DNA of 33,433 bases from Bacteroidota bacterium (GCA_018971025.1 JAGWVE010000016.1:1-33433), one strand, 5' to 3'. Positions 1 to 8,475 are shown, counted from the first letter of the stretch. Translations and numbers: made by a program. The notes: generated by a model not told the origin, from the sequence alone.

Positions 1-536
1 TGCGGATCTTCATGCAAATTTCTACCTAAGCCATGCCCTACTAATTCACGCACAACACCATACCCATTTTTAATTTCAGTATGTTCTTGAATCGCATAGG
101 AAATGTCTCCAATACGGTTATTAACCGTTGCTTTTTCGATGCCTTTATACAAAGATTCTTTGGTAACTTTTACAAGATTTAAAACCTCAGGTGCCACTTC
201 GCCTACAATAAAACTATACGCATGATCACCATGCCATCCATTTAAAATCACACCTAAATCGATAGAAACAATATCACCATTTTTAATAGGCACTTCATTA
301 GGGAAACCATGCACCACCACATCGTTTACAGAAGCACAAATATTAAATGGATACCCTCTGTAATTAAAAAAAGAAGGGACTGCTCCATGGTCTTTGACCA
401 CCGTTTCACACAACTTGTCAATTTGTAATGTAGTTACACCTGGCTTGATAAAACCAGCTACCTGTGCAAGTGCTTTACTAACAAGTAAAGCCGCTTCTTT
501 CATGAGTGCAACTTCTGCTTCTGTTTTATATATCAT
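1..536 (-). CDS. map: Methionine aminopeptidase type I, partial (C-terminus beyond left edge)
   Basis: Removes the initiator methionine from nascent cytosolic proteins. I translated the first 178 or so residues from the reverse strand. The metal and substrate residues of the type I family are visible: the His in NDVVVHGFP, the two Asp ligands in SIDLG and GWHGDHAYSF, and the His in VGHGLGRNLHE. The gene runs off the window before the last Glu ligands. I chose the ATG at 536 (MIYKTEAEV) because family members begin at this point. An in-frame ATG at 557 would add seven residues (MTRRNIG). It follows secY, as is usual in Bacteroidota, but a strong terminator hairpin lies between them, so it may depend on readthrough or on a promoter I cannot see. 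Confidence 0.95.
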   Translation of the reverse strand, partial: MIYKTEAEVALMKEAALLVSKALAQVAGFIKPGVTTLQIDKLCETVVKDHGAVPSFFNYRGYPFNICASVNDVVVHGFPNEVPIKNGDIVSIDLGVILNGWHGDHAYSFIVGEVAPEVLNLVKVTKESLYKGIEKATVNNRIGDISYAIQEHTEIKNGYGVVRELVGHGLGRNLHEDP

Positions 537-561
537 ACCAATATTTCTTCGGGTCATAATT

Positions 562-600
562 AAAAAAGAAAACCTGTCAGGCCACAAGCACTGACAGGTT
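562..600 (-). terminator. Intrinsic terminator after secY, just before map
   Basis: A perfect 10-bp inverted repeat (571-580 with 591-600, 10-base loop) lies 25 bp beyond the secY stop. On the minus strand it is followed by a T-rich run at 562-570. The plus-strand side is also T-rich, so it could act in both directions. The outer ATG of map (557) lies only 13 bases beyond the hairpin. Confidence 0.8.
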
Positions 601-625
601 TTATTATCGTTTGTGTAAAATAATA

Positions 626-1972
626 TTACATGCCACTTGCAGTATCCATTTGTCTGCCTTGTACACGTCCACCTTCCATTAATCCATCGTATTGACGCAT
701 TAATAAATAAGTTTCAATTTGTTGAAGTGTGTCAAGAACAACGCCTACCATAATTAACAAAGAAGTACCTCCAAAGAAAGAGCTAAATCCTTGCGTAACA
801 CCTAAGCGTTGTGCAAAACCTGGCATAATACCTACAAGCGCTAAAAAGATAGCACCTGGCAAAGTAATTTTATCCATGATGGCTCCAATATAATCGGCAG
901 TTGGTTGTCCTGGCTTAACACCTGGCACAAAACCATTGTTGCGTTTTAAATCTTCAGAGATTTGCTTAGGATTAAAGATAAGCGCTGTGTAAAGGAATGT
1001 AAATCCAATAACCATTACAGAATAGATAGCCATATAAGCCCAACTACTGTGGTCGTTGAATATTTTTACAATGCCTTGAGCAGAATCTAAATTGGTAAAA
1101 GAAACCAGTGTAGGTAAGAACATAATTGCTTGCGCAAAAATAATTGGCATTACACCAGCACTGTTTACTTTAACAGGTAAAAATTGACGTGCACCACCAA
1201 ATTGACGGCTTCCAACAATTTGCTTAGCATAGTTCACTGCAATTTTACGAACCCCTTGTACAAGTACAATAAGACCCATGATAATGGTAACTAAAATAGC
1301 AACCTCAATTAAAAATATTAAAAGTCCGCCGCCGCCTTTTTGGCCTTTTGCGCTAAACTCTTGAATGATAGATTGTGGTAAACGAGCTAAGATACCAACC
1401 ATGATGATGATTGAAGTACCATTGCCTAAACCTTTATCCTGAATTTTTTCGCCAAGCCACATTACAAACAAAGTACCTGCTGTTAATGTGATAACGGTAG
1501 AAAACCAGAAGTAAGGTGCATACGCTGCAATGATTGCTGGCGCATAACCTGGACTGTTTAAGTAAGCAACGTAAGCACCTGCTTGGAACGCTGTAACAAT
1601 CACTGTTAGGTAACGTGTCCATTGGTTAATTTTTTTACGTCCACTATCTCCTTCTTTCTGAATTTTTTGTAACTGAGGAACCAAGATGGTCATCAATTGC
1701 ATAAAAATTGAAGCAGAAATATAAGGCATGATACCAAGTGCTAAAATAGATGCTTGAGAAAATGCACCACCTGCAAACATATCAAATATGCCAAGTAAGC
1801 CATTTCCTTTTGCAGCAGCAGAAGCCGCTTCTATTTTATTTGGATCGATTCCAGGAAGGGTAATCTGCGTACCTAAACGATACGTTAGTACTAGGGCAAG
1901 CGTAACAATAATTTTGTTACGTAGCTCATCGATTGCCCAGATATGTTTTAATGTTTGAATTAGTTTTTTCAC
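626..1972 (-). CDS. secY: Protein translocase subunit SecY
   Basis: Central channel of the Sec translocase in the inner membrane; works with SecE, SecG and SecA, and with YidC for membrane insertion (yidC is in this window). The 448-residue product has the family length, about ten hydrophobic segments, the N-terminal motif KHIWAIDELRNKI, the LGIMPYISASI segment near residue 80 and the cytoplasmic GVRKIAVNYAKQIVG loop. The start is GTG at 1972. A TAA stop directly precedes it in frame, so no longer form is possible. It follows rplO by 63 bp and closes the spc-like cluster, with a terminator right after it. No adk lies between secY and map. Confidence 0.98.
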   Translation of the reverse strand: MKKLIQTLKHIWAIDELRNKIIVTLALVLTYRLGTQITLPGIDPNKIEAASAAAKGNGLLGIFDMFAGGAFSQASILALGIMPYISASIFMQLMTILVPQLQKIQKEGDSGRKKINQWTRYLTVIVTAFQAGAYVAYLNSPGYAPAIIAAYAPYFWFSTVITLTAGTLFVMWLGEKIQDKGLGNGTSIIIMVGILARLPQSIIQEFSAKGQKGGGGLLIFLIEVAILVTIIMGLIVLVQGVRKIAVNYAKQIVGSRQFGGARQFLPVKVNSAGVMPIIFAQAIMFLPTLVSFTNLDSAQGIVKIFNDHSSWAYMAIYSVMVIGFTFLYTALIFNPKQISEDLKRNNGFVPGVKPGQPTADYIGAIMDKITLPGAIFLALVGIMPGFAQRLGVTQGFSSFFGGTSLLIMVGVVLDTLQQIETYLLMRQYDGLMEGGRVQGRQMDTASGM

Positions 1973-2035
1973 TTAAATGCAATTGTAGCGTTAATAGTAT
2001 TTACCATGGCTAAGCCATTGGCAATTTACGGGAAA

Positions 2036-2485
2036 TTACTTTACAATTTCAAGGGTTCCGCCAGCAGCTTCAACAGCAGCTTTTGCCTTGTCACTTGCAG
2101 CATTAACCTTAAATGTAAGTTTAGCCTTTAATTCGCCATTTGCTAATACTTTTACACGATCCGTACGGCTAATTAAACCATTGATGTATAAATTTTCTAA
2201 GCTAAATTCAGTGAAAGCATATTTTTCAACCAATTGGTCGATTTGACCAAGGTTAAATACTTTAAATTCGATACGATTGTTGTTTTTAAACCCACGCTTA
2301 GGAACACGACGTTGAATTGGCATCTGACCACCTTCGTGCCCCATTTTGCTTTTGTAACCAGCACGGCTTTGACCACCTTTGTTACCTTTTGTAGAAGTAC
2401 CACCTTTACCAGATGCTTCACCACGACCAATACGGATTGCTTTGTGCGTAGATCCTTCTGCTGGCTTTAAATTGTGTAGTTTCAT
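2036..2485 (-). CDS. rplO: 50S ribosomal protein L15
   Basis: uL15, a large-subunit protein with a long, basic, glycine-rich N-terminal extension that threads into 23S rRNA. The 149-residue product shows the classic start MKLHNLKPAEGSTHKAIRIG, then a stretch rich in Gly, Lys and Ser (GRGEASGKGGTSTKG) and RRVPKRGFKN, and ends in the globular domain (AAVEAAGGTLEIVK). ATG start; secY follows 63 bp downstream. A 140-bp AT-rich spacer with a strong stem-loop separates it from rpmD upstream, which is unusual for neighbours that are normally tightly packed. Confidence 0.98.
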   Translation of the reverse strand: MKLHNLKPAEGSTHKAIRIGRGEASGKGGTSTKGNKGGQSRAGYKSKMGHEGGQMPIQRRVPKRGFKNNNRIEFKVFNLGQIDQLVEKYAFTEFSLENLYINGLISRTDRVKVLANGELKAKLTFKVNAASDKAKAAVEAAGGTLEIVK

Positions 2486-2562
2486 GTTGTTTGATTTTGA
2501 ACTTACGGGGTATCACCCCTCGCAATTGTTAAATAATAAAAATTATGAGTATCAAATTAAAT

Positions 2563-2596
2563 AAAAATGAATCAATTGAAAAATTGACTCATTTTT
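2563..2596 (-). terminator. Terminator-like stem-loop between rpmD and rplO
   Basis: A 15-bp stem (2563-2577 with 2582-2596) has a 4-base loop. Its single plus-strand mismatch (A2571/C2588) becomes a G-U wobble in the minus-strand RNA. The outer five pairs are A-T, so on the minus strand the stem ends in a T run and is followed by more T-rich sequence. It has the shape of an intrinsic terminator, yet lies inside the ribosomal cluster. It could instead be a processing or attenuation signal. Confidence 0.55.
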
Positions 2597-2625
2597 ATAA
2601 TAACGTATACATGCTTTAAAAAGTA

Positions 2626-2808
2626 TTAAGCGATCTCTTCTACTTTTACTAAATGGCTCACTTTGTTTACCATTCCTAAAATTTGAGGAGTTGCTTCCAC
2701 TTCTTTAGATGCATTTAGTTTTCTAAGACCTAATGCAATTAAAGTTTGTTTTTGGCGCTCAGATCTATCGATACCGCTTTTGATCTGAGTTATTTTAATT
2801 TTTTTCAT
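2626..2808 (-). CDS. rpmD: 50S ribosomal protein L30
   Basis: uL30, a small large-subunit protein that binds 23S rRNA. The 60-residue product has the family length and the signatures KITQIKSGI, RQKQTLIALGLRKLN and a C-terminal half (ILGMVNKVSHLVKVEEI) typical of bacterial L30. ATG start at 2808, 11 bp after rpsE, so almost certainly co-transcribed with it. It is followed by the 140-bp spacer before rplO, which holds a terminator-like hairpin; L30 may therefore be the last gene of one transcript segment. Confidence 0.97.
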   Translation of the reverse strand: MKKIKITQIKSGIDRSERQKQTLIALGLRKLNASKEVEATPQILGMVNKVSHLVKVEEIA

Positions 2809-2819
2809 AACCAGAGGTT

Positions 2820-3341
2820 TTATCCGTTAAAAACTTTGCTTAGTTTAACACTACGTGTTTTAGCTACTTGTACAGGCTCTCTTAAAAGGCTTAACGCTTT
2901 TAAAGTTGCTTTTACCACGTTATGTGGATTTGCAGAACCTAAACTTTTTGCTAATACGTCAGTGATACCTGCACTTTCTAGTACTGCACGCATGCTACCT
3001 CCTGCGATTACACCCGCTCCATGAGCAGCTGGCTTAATCAACACTTTAGCAGCACCTTGCTTAGCCCATTGTTCGTGCGGAATAGTTCCGTGCATAACAG
3101 GGACTTTCAAAAGGTTTTTCTTTGCGTCTTCAATACCTTTTGTGATTGCTTCTTGCACTTCTTTTGCTTTACCCAAGCCTTGGCCTACTACACCATTTTC
3201 ATTACCTACTACTACCAAAGCTGAGAAGCTGAAAGTACGTCCACCTTTAGTGGTTTTAACCACGCGATTAATGGCAACTACTTTTTCTTTAAGTTCCACA
3301 TCGCCACTGGCTTTTACCTTATTTACGTTTACTTTAGACAT
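2820..3341 (-). CDS. rpsE: 30S ribosomal protein S5
   Basis: uS5, a small-subunit protein near the mRNA entry tunnel that contributes to decoding accuracy. The 173-residue product has the double-stranded-RNA-binding N-terminal half ([39 protein letters not shown]) and the C-terminal half with [20 protein letters not shown]. The glycine-rich loop where spectinomycin-resistance changes occur in other bacteria (around VVKTTKGGR) looks wild type. ATG start; 29 bp after rplR and 11 bp before rpmD. Confidence 0.98.
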   Translation of the reverse strand: MSKVNVNKVKASGDVELKEKVVAINRVVKTTKGGRTFSFSALVVVGNENGVVGQGLGKAKEVQEAITKGIEDAKKNLLKVPVMHGTIPHEQWAKQGAAKVLIKPAAHGAGVIAGGSMRAVLESAGITDVLAKSLGSANPHNVVKATLKALSLLREPVQVAKTRSVKLSKVFNG

Positions 3342-3370
3342 TTATCTAACGATTAATTGTTGTTAGCTAA

Positions 3371-3721
3371 TTAGAATTGAAGACCGGCTTCTCTTGCACC
3401 ATCTGCCACAGACTTAACGCGGCCATGATACAAATTACCACCTCTATCAAAAACCACGGCAGTTAAGCCTAGTTCGATAGCTTTACGAGCAACTGCTGCG
3501 CCCACCAACTTAGATTTTTCAATCTTAGTGATTTTTTGAGCAGCAATATCTTTATCTCTTGAAGATGCAGATGCAAGTGTTACACTGTTGTCGTCATCTA
3601 TTAATTGTGCATAGATTTCGGCATTGCTTCTGAATACAGACAAGCGAGGCTTTACAGCAGTACCTTGCACCTTTTTGCGGATGCGGTATCTGATTTTTTG
3701 CCTTTGAATTAATTTACCCAT
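3371..3721 (-). CDS. rplR: 50S ribosomal protein L18
   Basis: uL18, which binds 5S rRNA together with L5 and helps attach it to the large subunit. The 116-residue product has the basic N-terminus ([20 protein letters not shown]), [18 protein letters not shown] and the C-terminal [26 protein letters not shown] that defines the family. ATG start. The 69-bp spacer to rplF upstream contains a small G+C-rich inverted repeat (CTCCG...CGGAG) but no T run. Confidence 0.98.
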   Translation of the reverse strand: MGKLIQRQKIRYRIRKKVQGTAVKPRLSVFRSNAEIYAQLIDDDNSVTLASASSRDKDIAAQKITKIEKSKLVGAAVARKAIELGLTAVVFDRGGNLYHGRVKSVADGAREAGLQF

Positions 3722-3790
3722 TGTATTTCTGTTTGAAACCTCCGATTCGGCCGGAGATCGTTGATTATTTTATTTATTATAAATCTTAGC

Positions 3791-4345
3791 TTATTTACCA
3801 GCAGCTTTACCAGCTTTTCTTCTAAGAATTTCACCAGCGTATTTAACACCTTTACCTTTGTACGGCTCTGGCTTACGTAGGCTTCTTAATTTTGCAGCTA
3901 CCTGACCAATTAATTGTTTGTCGATACCTTCTAAGAAAATTTTAGGGTTTTGACCTTTTTCTGTGGTAGTAGCAACTTTTAATTCGCTGGGAATCTCAAA
4001 AATAATATTGTGAGAATAACCAAGTGCTAAGTCTAACACATTACCAGTATTGGCAGCTTTAAAACCCACACCCACTAATTCTAATTCTTTTTTGTAACCT
4101 TCAGTAACACCTTTTACAAGGTTGCTGATAAGTGAACGGTATAAACCGTGCATTGCTCTGTGACGGATTTGCTCTGTAGGGCGCGTTACTAAAACTTCAG
4201 TTTCAGTAACAGTTACAATGATATCTCTATCTACTGTTTCTTTTAATTCGCCTTTAGGACCTTTAACAGTCACTACGTTTTCTTTGCTTACCGTTACTGT
4301 AACTCCAGCTGGAATTGTAACAGGGGCTTTACCAATACGAGACAT
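3791..4345 (-). CDS. rplF: 50S ribosomal protein L6
   Basis: uL6, located near the GTPase-associated centre where EF-G and EF-Tu bind. The 184-residue product has the standard start MSRIGKAPVTIPAGVTV, the duplicated L6 fold, and the C-terminal signature PEPYKGKGVKYAGEILRRKAGK. ATG start. Spacers of 88 bp (to rpsH) and 69 bp (to rplR) are longer than in compact proteobacterial operons. The rpsH-side spacer holds a near-palindrome (ccggtcac ... gtgatcgg) whose stem is weaker on the transcribed strand. Confidence 0.98.
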   Translation of the reverse strand: MSRIGKAPVTIPAGVTVTVSKENVVTVKGPKGELKETVDRDIIVTVTETEVLVTRPTEQIRHRAMHGLYRSLISNLVKGVTEGYKKELELVGVGFKAANTGNVLDLALGYSHNIIFEIPSELKVATTTEKGQNPKIFLEGIDKQLIGQVAAKLRSLRKPEPYKGKGVKYAGEILRRKAGKAAGK

Positions 4346-4433
4346 AGTCGATGTTGTTTAATTTGTTAATTGAATCCGGTCACCGTGTTCTGCTCCGACT
4401 AAAAAGCATAATTGTCAGTGATCGGTATTTATT

Positions 4434-4832
4434 TTAGTAGATATAGCAAAGTACTTCGCCACCTACGTTTGCAGCTTTAGCTTGCTTGTCTGTTAATACG
4501 CCTTTAGAAGTACTTAAGATAGCAATACCTAAACCGTTGATTACACGTTTGATTTCGGCAGGCTTAGCGTACTGGCGTAAACCTGGACGGCTAATTCTTT
4601 CGAGTGTACGGATAGCTGGTTGCTTGGTATTTTCATCATACTTTAAAGCTATTTTGATAATACCTTGCTTTGTATCTTCTTCAAATTTATATTTAAGAAT
4701 ATAACCTTGATTGTATAAAATCTCAGTCATACGCTTTTTTAAATTAGAGGCAGGAATTTCTACCATTCTGTGACCGGCCATTTGCGCGTTACGAATTCTC
4801 GTTAAGAAATCTGCTATTGGATCAGTTACCAT
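4434..4832 (-). CDS. rpsH: 30S ribosomal protein S8
   Basis: uS8, a primary 16S rRNA-binding protein of the central domain. In E. coli it also represses its own operon by binding the mRNA at rplE; I did not find a convincing copy of that site here. The 132-residue product has [21 protein letters not shown] at the start and the C-terminal signature [20 protein letters not shown]...[12 protein letters not shown] start, 52 bp after rpsN. Confidence 0.98.
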   Translation of the reverse strand: MVTDPIADFLTRIRNAQMAGHRMVEIPASNLKKRMTEILYNQGYILKYKFEEDTKQGIIKIALKYDENTKQPAIRTLERISRPGLRQYAKPAEIKRVINGLGIAILSTSKGVLTDKQAKAANVGGEVLCYIY

Positions 4833-4884
4833 TTTTATTAAAATTAAATCAGTTCAAAATTTGTTTACTAAAACGTGCGGAGTA

Positions 4885-5154
4885 TTACCAGCTCGCTTTT
4901 TTTACACCTGGAATCATTCCATTAAGTGCCATATCACGGAACATTACCCTTGAGAGACCAAAGTATCTCATGTAACCTTTAGGACGACCGGTTAATTGAC
5001 AACGGTTTTTTAAGCGAACAGGAGACGCATTTTTAGGAAGAAGGTCAAGACCTGCATAATCACCTGCCTCTTTTAAAGCGGCACGCTTTTCTGCAAACTT
5101 CGCTACCATCTTCTCGCGTTTTCTTTGTCTGGCTTTTACTGATTCTTTTGCCAT
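4885..5154 (-). CDS. rpsN: 30S ribosomal protein S14, zinc-independent type
   Basis: uS14, a late-assembling protein of the 30S head. The 89-residue length and the sequence [20 protein letters not shown] show the longer form without the paired CxxC zinc ligands; only one Cys remains at that place. The C-terminus [11 protein letters not shown] is typical. ATG start at 5154. A 75-bp spacer separates it from rplE upstream, and 52 bp from rpsH downstream. Confidence 0.98.
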   Translation of the reverse strand: MAKESVKARQRKREKMVAKFAEKRAALKEAGDYAGLDLLPKNASPVRLKNRCQLTGRPKGYMRYFGLSRVMFRDMALNGMIPGVKKASW

Positions 5155-5229
5155 GTTTTATTTATTTGGGTTTGAGTAGGTTCCGGTGATTGTGTTATTA
5201 CAAAGCCGGCTGCTACCAGTTTCTTTTAA

Positions 5230-5805
5230 TTAATTATTATCTTTTTTGGTTCCTTTAAATGGCATACCTAATTCTTTTAATAACTCATACGCTTCTTCGT
5301 TTGTTTGCGCACTTGTTACAAAAGTGATATCCATACCTGTAATCTTAGTGATTTTATCAATATCGATTTCAGGGAAAATGATTTGTTCAGTAACACCTAA
5401 TGTGTAGTTACCGCGACCATCAAAAGCTTTATCGCTAATACCTTTGAAATCACGTACACGTGGAAGTGCTACAGATACCAAACGATCTAAAAATTCGTAC
5501 ATCTTCTCGCCTCTTAAAGTTACGCGCGCACCAATTGGCATACCCTTACGTAATTTGAAGTTTGAGATATCCTTTTTAGACATCGTAGGAACTGCTTTTT
5601 GACCAGTGATCATGTTCAGCTCTTCTACAGCGATATCAATTAACTTTTTATCGTTCACCGCACCATTAACGCCACGGTTGATACAAATTTTTTCTAACTT
5701 AGGAGCTTGCATTACAGTTTTGTAGGCAAACTTTTTCATTAAAGCAGGTATCACTTCTTTAGTGTACTTGTCTGCTAATCTTGGAGTATATTTTACTGTG
5801 CTCAT
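5230..5805 (-). CDS. rplE: 50S ribosomal protein L5
   Basis: uL5, a 5S rRNA-binding protein of the central protuberance that contacts the 30S head and P-site tRNA. The 191-residue product shows [33 protein letters not shown], the [14 protein letters not shown] signature and [19 protein letters not shown]. The ATG at 5805 overlaps the TAA of rplX by one base (TAATG). It is preceded by a strong Shine-Dalgarno sequence, exceptional in this window, so translational coupling to rplX is likely. Confidence 0.98.
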   Translation of the reverse strand: MSTVKYTPRLADKYTKEVIPALMKKFAYKTVMQAPKLEKICINRGVNGAVNDKKLIDIAVEELNMITGQKAVPTMSKKDISNFKLRKGMPIGARVTLRGEKMYEFLDRLVSVALPRVRDFKGISDKAFDGRGNYTLGVTEQIIFPEIDIDKITKITGMDITFVTSAQTNEEAYELLKELGMPFKGTKKDNN

Positions 5806-6143
5806 TATTTAATTACCTCCCCTGATTTTTTAGATACACGAACTAATTTACCACTCTCGCGTGAACGCGTAGCTTTGGTAGGTTGACTCGTTTTAGCGTC
5901 CCACAACATAATGTTACTAATGTTGATTGGAGCTTCTACTTTAACGATACCACCTTTTGTATTTTGTGCAGAAGGTTTCGTATGTTTTGTAACGATATTA
6001 ACGCCTTCTACTACTACACGGCCTTTATCTACAATAACTTCTAACACCTTACGAGGCTTTTTCAAGTCCTTGTCATCACCGGCGATTACCACAACGGTAT
6101 CTCCTTTTTTGATGTTGAATTTAGGTTTGAATCTTGTACTCAT
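5805..6143 (-). CDS. rplX: 50S ribosomal protein L24
   Basis: uL24, an early-assembly protein that initiates folding of 23S rRNA. The 112-residue product has a KOW motif near the start ([20 protein letters not shown]), then [20 protein letters not shown] and the [19 protein letters not shown] segment. ATG start, 35 bp after rplN. Its stop overlaps the rplE start codon by one base, and its last codons carry the rplE ribosome-binding site. Confidence 0.98.
   Translation of the reverse strand: MSTRFKPKFNIKKGDTVVVIAGDDKDLKKPRKVLEVIVDKGRVVVEGVNIVTKHTKPSAQNTKGGIVKVEAPINISNIMLWDAKTSQPTKATRSRESGKLVRVSKKSGEVIK
5815..5822 (-). promoter_or_regulatory. Strong Shine-Dalgarno sequence for rplE
   Basis: The minus strand reads GGGGAGGT, nine bases before the rplE ATG and inside the last codons of rplX (Gly-Glu-Val). 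The other starts I checked here lack such a sequence, as expected in Bacteroidota. It may be only a by-product of the rplX C-terminal codons, but its position suits coupled initiation. Confidence 0.5.
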
Positions 6144-6178
6144 TGTTTTTAACTTAAACGTCTATTAATGACTTATTA

Positions 6179-6547
6179 TTATAATACTTCTGGAGCTAGT
6201 GAAATAATCTTCATGTAACCTGCGTCACGAAGTTCACGAGCAACTGGTCCAAAAATACGTGTGCCGCGTGGTTCGTCTGAATTGTTTAACAACACAACAG
6301 CGTTGTCATCGAAACGGATATAAGAACCATCTTTACGACGTAATTTATTTTTAGTACGCACGATTACTGCTTTAGAAACCGTACCTTTTTTAACACCGCC
6401 TGCAGGGATTGCATCTTTAACAGTTACAACAATCTTATCACCAATTTTGGCGTAATCTTGACCACTGTTACCAAGTACCTTAATACAAAGGACTTCTTTT
6501 GCACCACTGTTATCAGCTACATTCAATCTACTTTCTTGCTGAATCAT
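6179..6547 (-). CDS. rplN: 50S ribosomal protein L14
   Basis: uL14, a subunit-interface protein that forms bridges to 16S rRNA and is the docking site of the silencing factor RsfS. The 122-residue product matches the family end to end: [48 protein letters not shown] and [26 protein letters not shown] start. It is preceded by a 119-bp structured spacer. In E. coli this boundary, before rplN, is where the spc operon begins with its own promoter; here I see no TAnnTTTG element. Confidence 0.98.
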   Translation of the reverse strand: MIQQESRLNVADNSGAKEVLCIKVLGNSGQDYAKIGDKIVVTVKDAIPAGGVKKGTVSKAVIVRTKNKLRRKDGSYIRFDDNAVVLLNNSDEPRGTRIFGPVARELRDAGYMKIISLAPEVL

Positions 6548-6614
6548 TTTTTTAGCTTTTAGCTGTTAGATCTATCACTTTTTTAGCGACAGAAGAATGT
6601 TTATTTTTTCAGAG

Positions 6615-6651
6615 GCTACATCCGTATAATTACTCATGGACGGTTTGTAGC
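6615..6651 (-). promoter_or_regulatory. Stem-loop in the rpsQ-rplN spacer
   Basis: Bases 6615-6620 (GCTACA) pair with 6646-6651 (TGTAGC). After a small internal loop, 6622-6625 (CCGT) pair with 6640-6643 (ACGG), enclosing a 14-base loop. The helix lies 68 bases before the rplN start in the minus-strand RNA and is not followed by a T run, so it is not a simple terminator. It is a candidate binding site for a ribosomal protein or a processing site. Confidence 0.35.
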
Positions 6652-6666
6652 GTGAAGCCCGAAGGC

Positions 6667-6927
6667 CTATTTTGCTTTTTGGATAATTTCAACGAGTCTC
6701 CAACGCTTAGTTTTACTAAGAGGACGCGTTTCCATTATTTTTACTACATCTCCAATACCGCACTCTCCTTTTTCGTCGTGTGCGTGGAATTTTGTTGTTT
6801 TCTTTACGAACTTACCGTAGATAGGGTGTTTTACTTTTCTTTCTACAGCAACTGTAATGGTTTTATCCATTTTGTCGCTAGTTACTAGCCCAGTTCTCGT
6901 TTTACGTAAATTTCTTACTTCAGCCAT
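6667..6927 (-). CDS. rpsQ: 30S ribosomal protein S17
   Basis: uS17, an OB-fold primary 16S rRNA-binding protein of the body. The 86-residue product has [21 protein letters not shown], the [19 protein letters not shown] signature and the C-terminal [19 protein letters not shown] start, 34 bp after rpmC. It is the last gene of the S10-operon part of the cluster and is followed by a 119-bp structured spacer before rplN. Confidence 0.98.
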   Translation of the reverse strand: MAEVRNLRKTRTGLVTSDKMDKTITVAVERKVKHPIYGKFVKKTTKFHAHDEKGECGIGDVVKIMETRPLSKTKRWRLVEIIQKAK

Positions 6928-6961
6928 TGTTTTTTATTTATGGTTTAGATACCCTATTTAA

Positions 6962-7177
6962 TTAGAGACCCAATTCTTTTTTCTTCAATTCCGTTTTAAT
7001 ACGTGCGATATCTCTACGAAGCGCGCGAATGTTCATCGGGTTTTCGAGTGGAGAAATAGCGTGTGCGAATTCAAGCTTTTTCAATCTTAATTGATCTTCT
7101 TGAATTTTAGCCTGAAGGTCTTGAACATTCATGTCCTTAAGGCTTTTGTTAAAATCGTATGATGTCTTGTTTGCCAT
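6962..7177 (-). CDS. rpmC: 50S ribosomal protein L29
   Basis: uL29, a small two-helix protein at the polypeptide exit tunnel near L23, where trigger factor and SRP dock. The 71-residue product is helical throughout, with KSLKDMNVQDLQAKIQEDQ, LKKLEFAHAISPLENP and IRALRRDIARIKTELKKKE. ATG start, 18 bp after rplP and 34 bp before rpsQ, so part of one transcript. Confidence 0.97.
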   Translation of the reverse strand: MANKTSYDFNKSLKDMNVQDLQAKIQEDQLRLKKLEFAHAISPLENPMNIRALRRDIARIKTELKKKELGL

Positions 7178-7195
7178 TGCAAATTGTATTTTAAA

Positions 7196-7615
7196 TTAAG
7201 CTTGCAAATCCCTTCTAGTAACGAATTTGGTTTTGATAGGTAGCTTTTGAGCCGCTAAGCCCATTGCTTCCTGTGCTACTTGCGCTGTAACACCGTCGCA
7301 CTCAAAAATGATGCGTCCTGGTTCAACAACAGCAGCCCAGAATTCAGGGTTACCTTTACCCTTACCCATTCTCACCTCTGCAGGCTTACGGGTAATAATT
7401 TTATCAGGAAATACGCGGATCCACACGTTACCTTCTCTTTTCATAGCACGTGTCATTGCTTGACGAGCAGATTCAATCTGACGGTTTGTTAACCAGATTG
7501 GCTCTAATGCTTTTAAAGCGAATGAACCGAATGAAATGGAAGTGCCACGCTTAGCCACTTCGCGTATGCGGCCTTTTTGCTGCTTCCTGTGTTTACTTCT
7601 TTTAGGCTGTAACAT
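7196..7615 (-). CDS. rplP: 50S ribosomal protein L16
   Basis: uL16, needed for A-site tRNA accommodation next to the peptidyl transferase centre. The 139-residue product has [16 protein letters not shown], the [19 protein letters not shown] block and [20 protein letters not shown], the conserved loop that contains the Arg hydroxylated in E. coli. ATG start, 53 bp after rpsC and 18 bp before rpmC. Confidence 0.98.
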   Translation of the reverse strand: MLQPKRSKHRKQQKGRIREVAKRGTSISFGSFALKALEPIWLTNRQIESARQAMTRAMKREGNVWIRVFPDKIITRKPAEVRMGKGKGNPEFWAAVVEPGRIIFECDGVTAQVAQEAMGLAAQKLPIKTKFVTRRDLQA

Positions 7616-7668
7616 TTATTTCAATTTGAAAATTCAAAAATTGTCTGTTCTTTTTTATACAAAAGATA

Positions 7669-8460
7669 TTATCCTCTGCGTTCTGGACGACCACCACCAC
7701 GGTTGTTGTCTCTTCCACCACCTGGTCTGCGATCATCTCTTCTATCGCCACCTGGTCTGCGTTCTTCTCCACCTCTTCTTTCGCTCATGTCATTTTTGCC
7801 ACCAACGAAGTTTGGATTTAATTCACGCTTACCAAGTACTTCACCTTTACAAATCCATACTTTGATACCGATTTTACCGTAAACGGTTTGTGCAAATACG
7901 TTTGCATAATCGATATCCATACGGAAAGTATGTAGAGGTACACGACCTTGTTTAAATTCTTCAGAACGTGCGATTTCTGCGCCGCCTAAACGACCGCTTA
8001 ATTTTACTTTGATACCTTCTGCACCCATACGTAAAGTAGAGGCAATAGACATTTTAGTAGCACGCTTAAAGTTGATACGATTTTCGATTTGACGTGCAAT
8101 AGTATCACCTACGATTTGTGCGTCTAATTCTGGACGACGAATCTCTAAGATGTTAATTTGTACATCCTCTTTTTTCGTTAAGTTTTTCAACTCTTCTTTG
8201 ATACGATCAACTTCTCCACCGCCTTTACCGATGATGATACCAGGCTTAGAGGTATGAATCGTTACAATTAACTTACCAAGGGTACGCTCAATTACGATTT
8301 TAGCGATACCGCCCTTGTTGATACGGGCATTTAGGTAAGTACGGATCTTATGATCCTCAATCAACTTATTAGCATAGTCTTTTTTAGAACCATACCAGTT
8401 GCTGTCCCATCCGCGGATGATACCTAACCTGTTACCAATTGGATTTGCTTTCTGACCCAT
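7669..8460 (-). CDS. rpsC: 30S ribosomal protein S3 with Arg/Gly-rich C-terminal tail
   Basis: uS3, which lines the mRNA entry pore of the 30S head and has mRNA helicase activity with S4 and S5. The product is 263 residues. It contains [20 protein letters not shown], a KH domain with the [14 protein letters not shown] loop, and the S3 C-terminal domain ([29 protein letters not shown]). From about residue 225 a 39-residue tail of Arg, Gly, Asp and Pro follows ([20 protein letters not shown]), which many S3 proteins lack. The tail is presumably disordered and RNA-binding. ATG start; 15 bp after rplV. Confidence 0.98.
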   Translation of the reverse strand: MGQKANPIGNRLGIIRGWDSNWYGSKKDYANKLIEDHKIRTYLNARINKGGIAKIVIERTLGKLIVTIHTSKPGIIIGKGGGEVDRIKEELKNLTKKEDVQINILEIRRPELDAQIVGDTIARQIENRINFKRATKMSIASTLRMGAEGIKVKLSGRLGGAEIARSEEFKQGRVPLHTFRMDIDYANVFAQTVYGKIGIKVWICKGEVLGKRELNPNFVGGKNDMSERRGGEERRPGGDRRDDRRPGGGRDNNRGGGRPERRG

Positions 8461-8475
8461 ATAGTGGTTTTACAA

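Noticed and set aside
3735..3765. Small G+C-rich inverted repeat in the rplF-rplR gap as a terminator
   Set aside because: The stem is only 5 bp, no T run follows on the transcribed strand, and the cluster continues without a promoter.
4370..4430. Near-palindrome in the rpsH-rplF gap as a regulatory site
   Set aside because: The stem pairs with a wobble only on the untranscribed strand and has an A-C mismatch in the RNA that is made; the loop is over 30 bases.
7536..7865. 109-codon plus-strand frame rich in His, Cys and Leu
   Set aside because: Antisense shadow of the Arg/Gly-rich rpsC tail and the rplP start; composition follows from complementing those codons.
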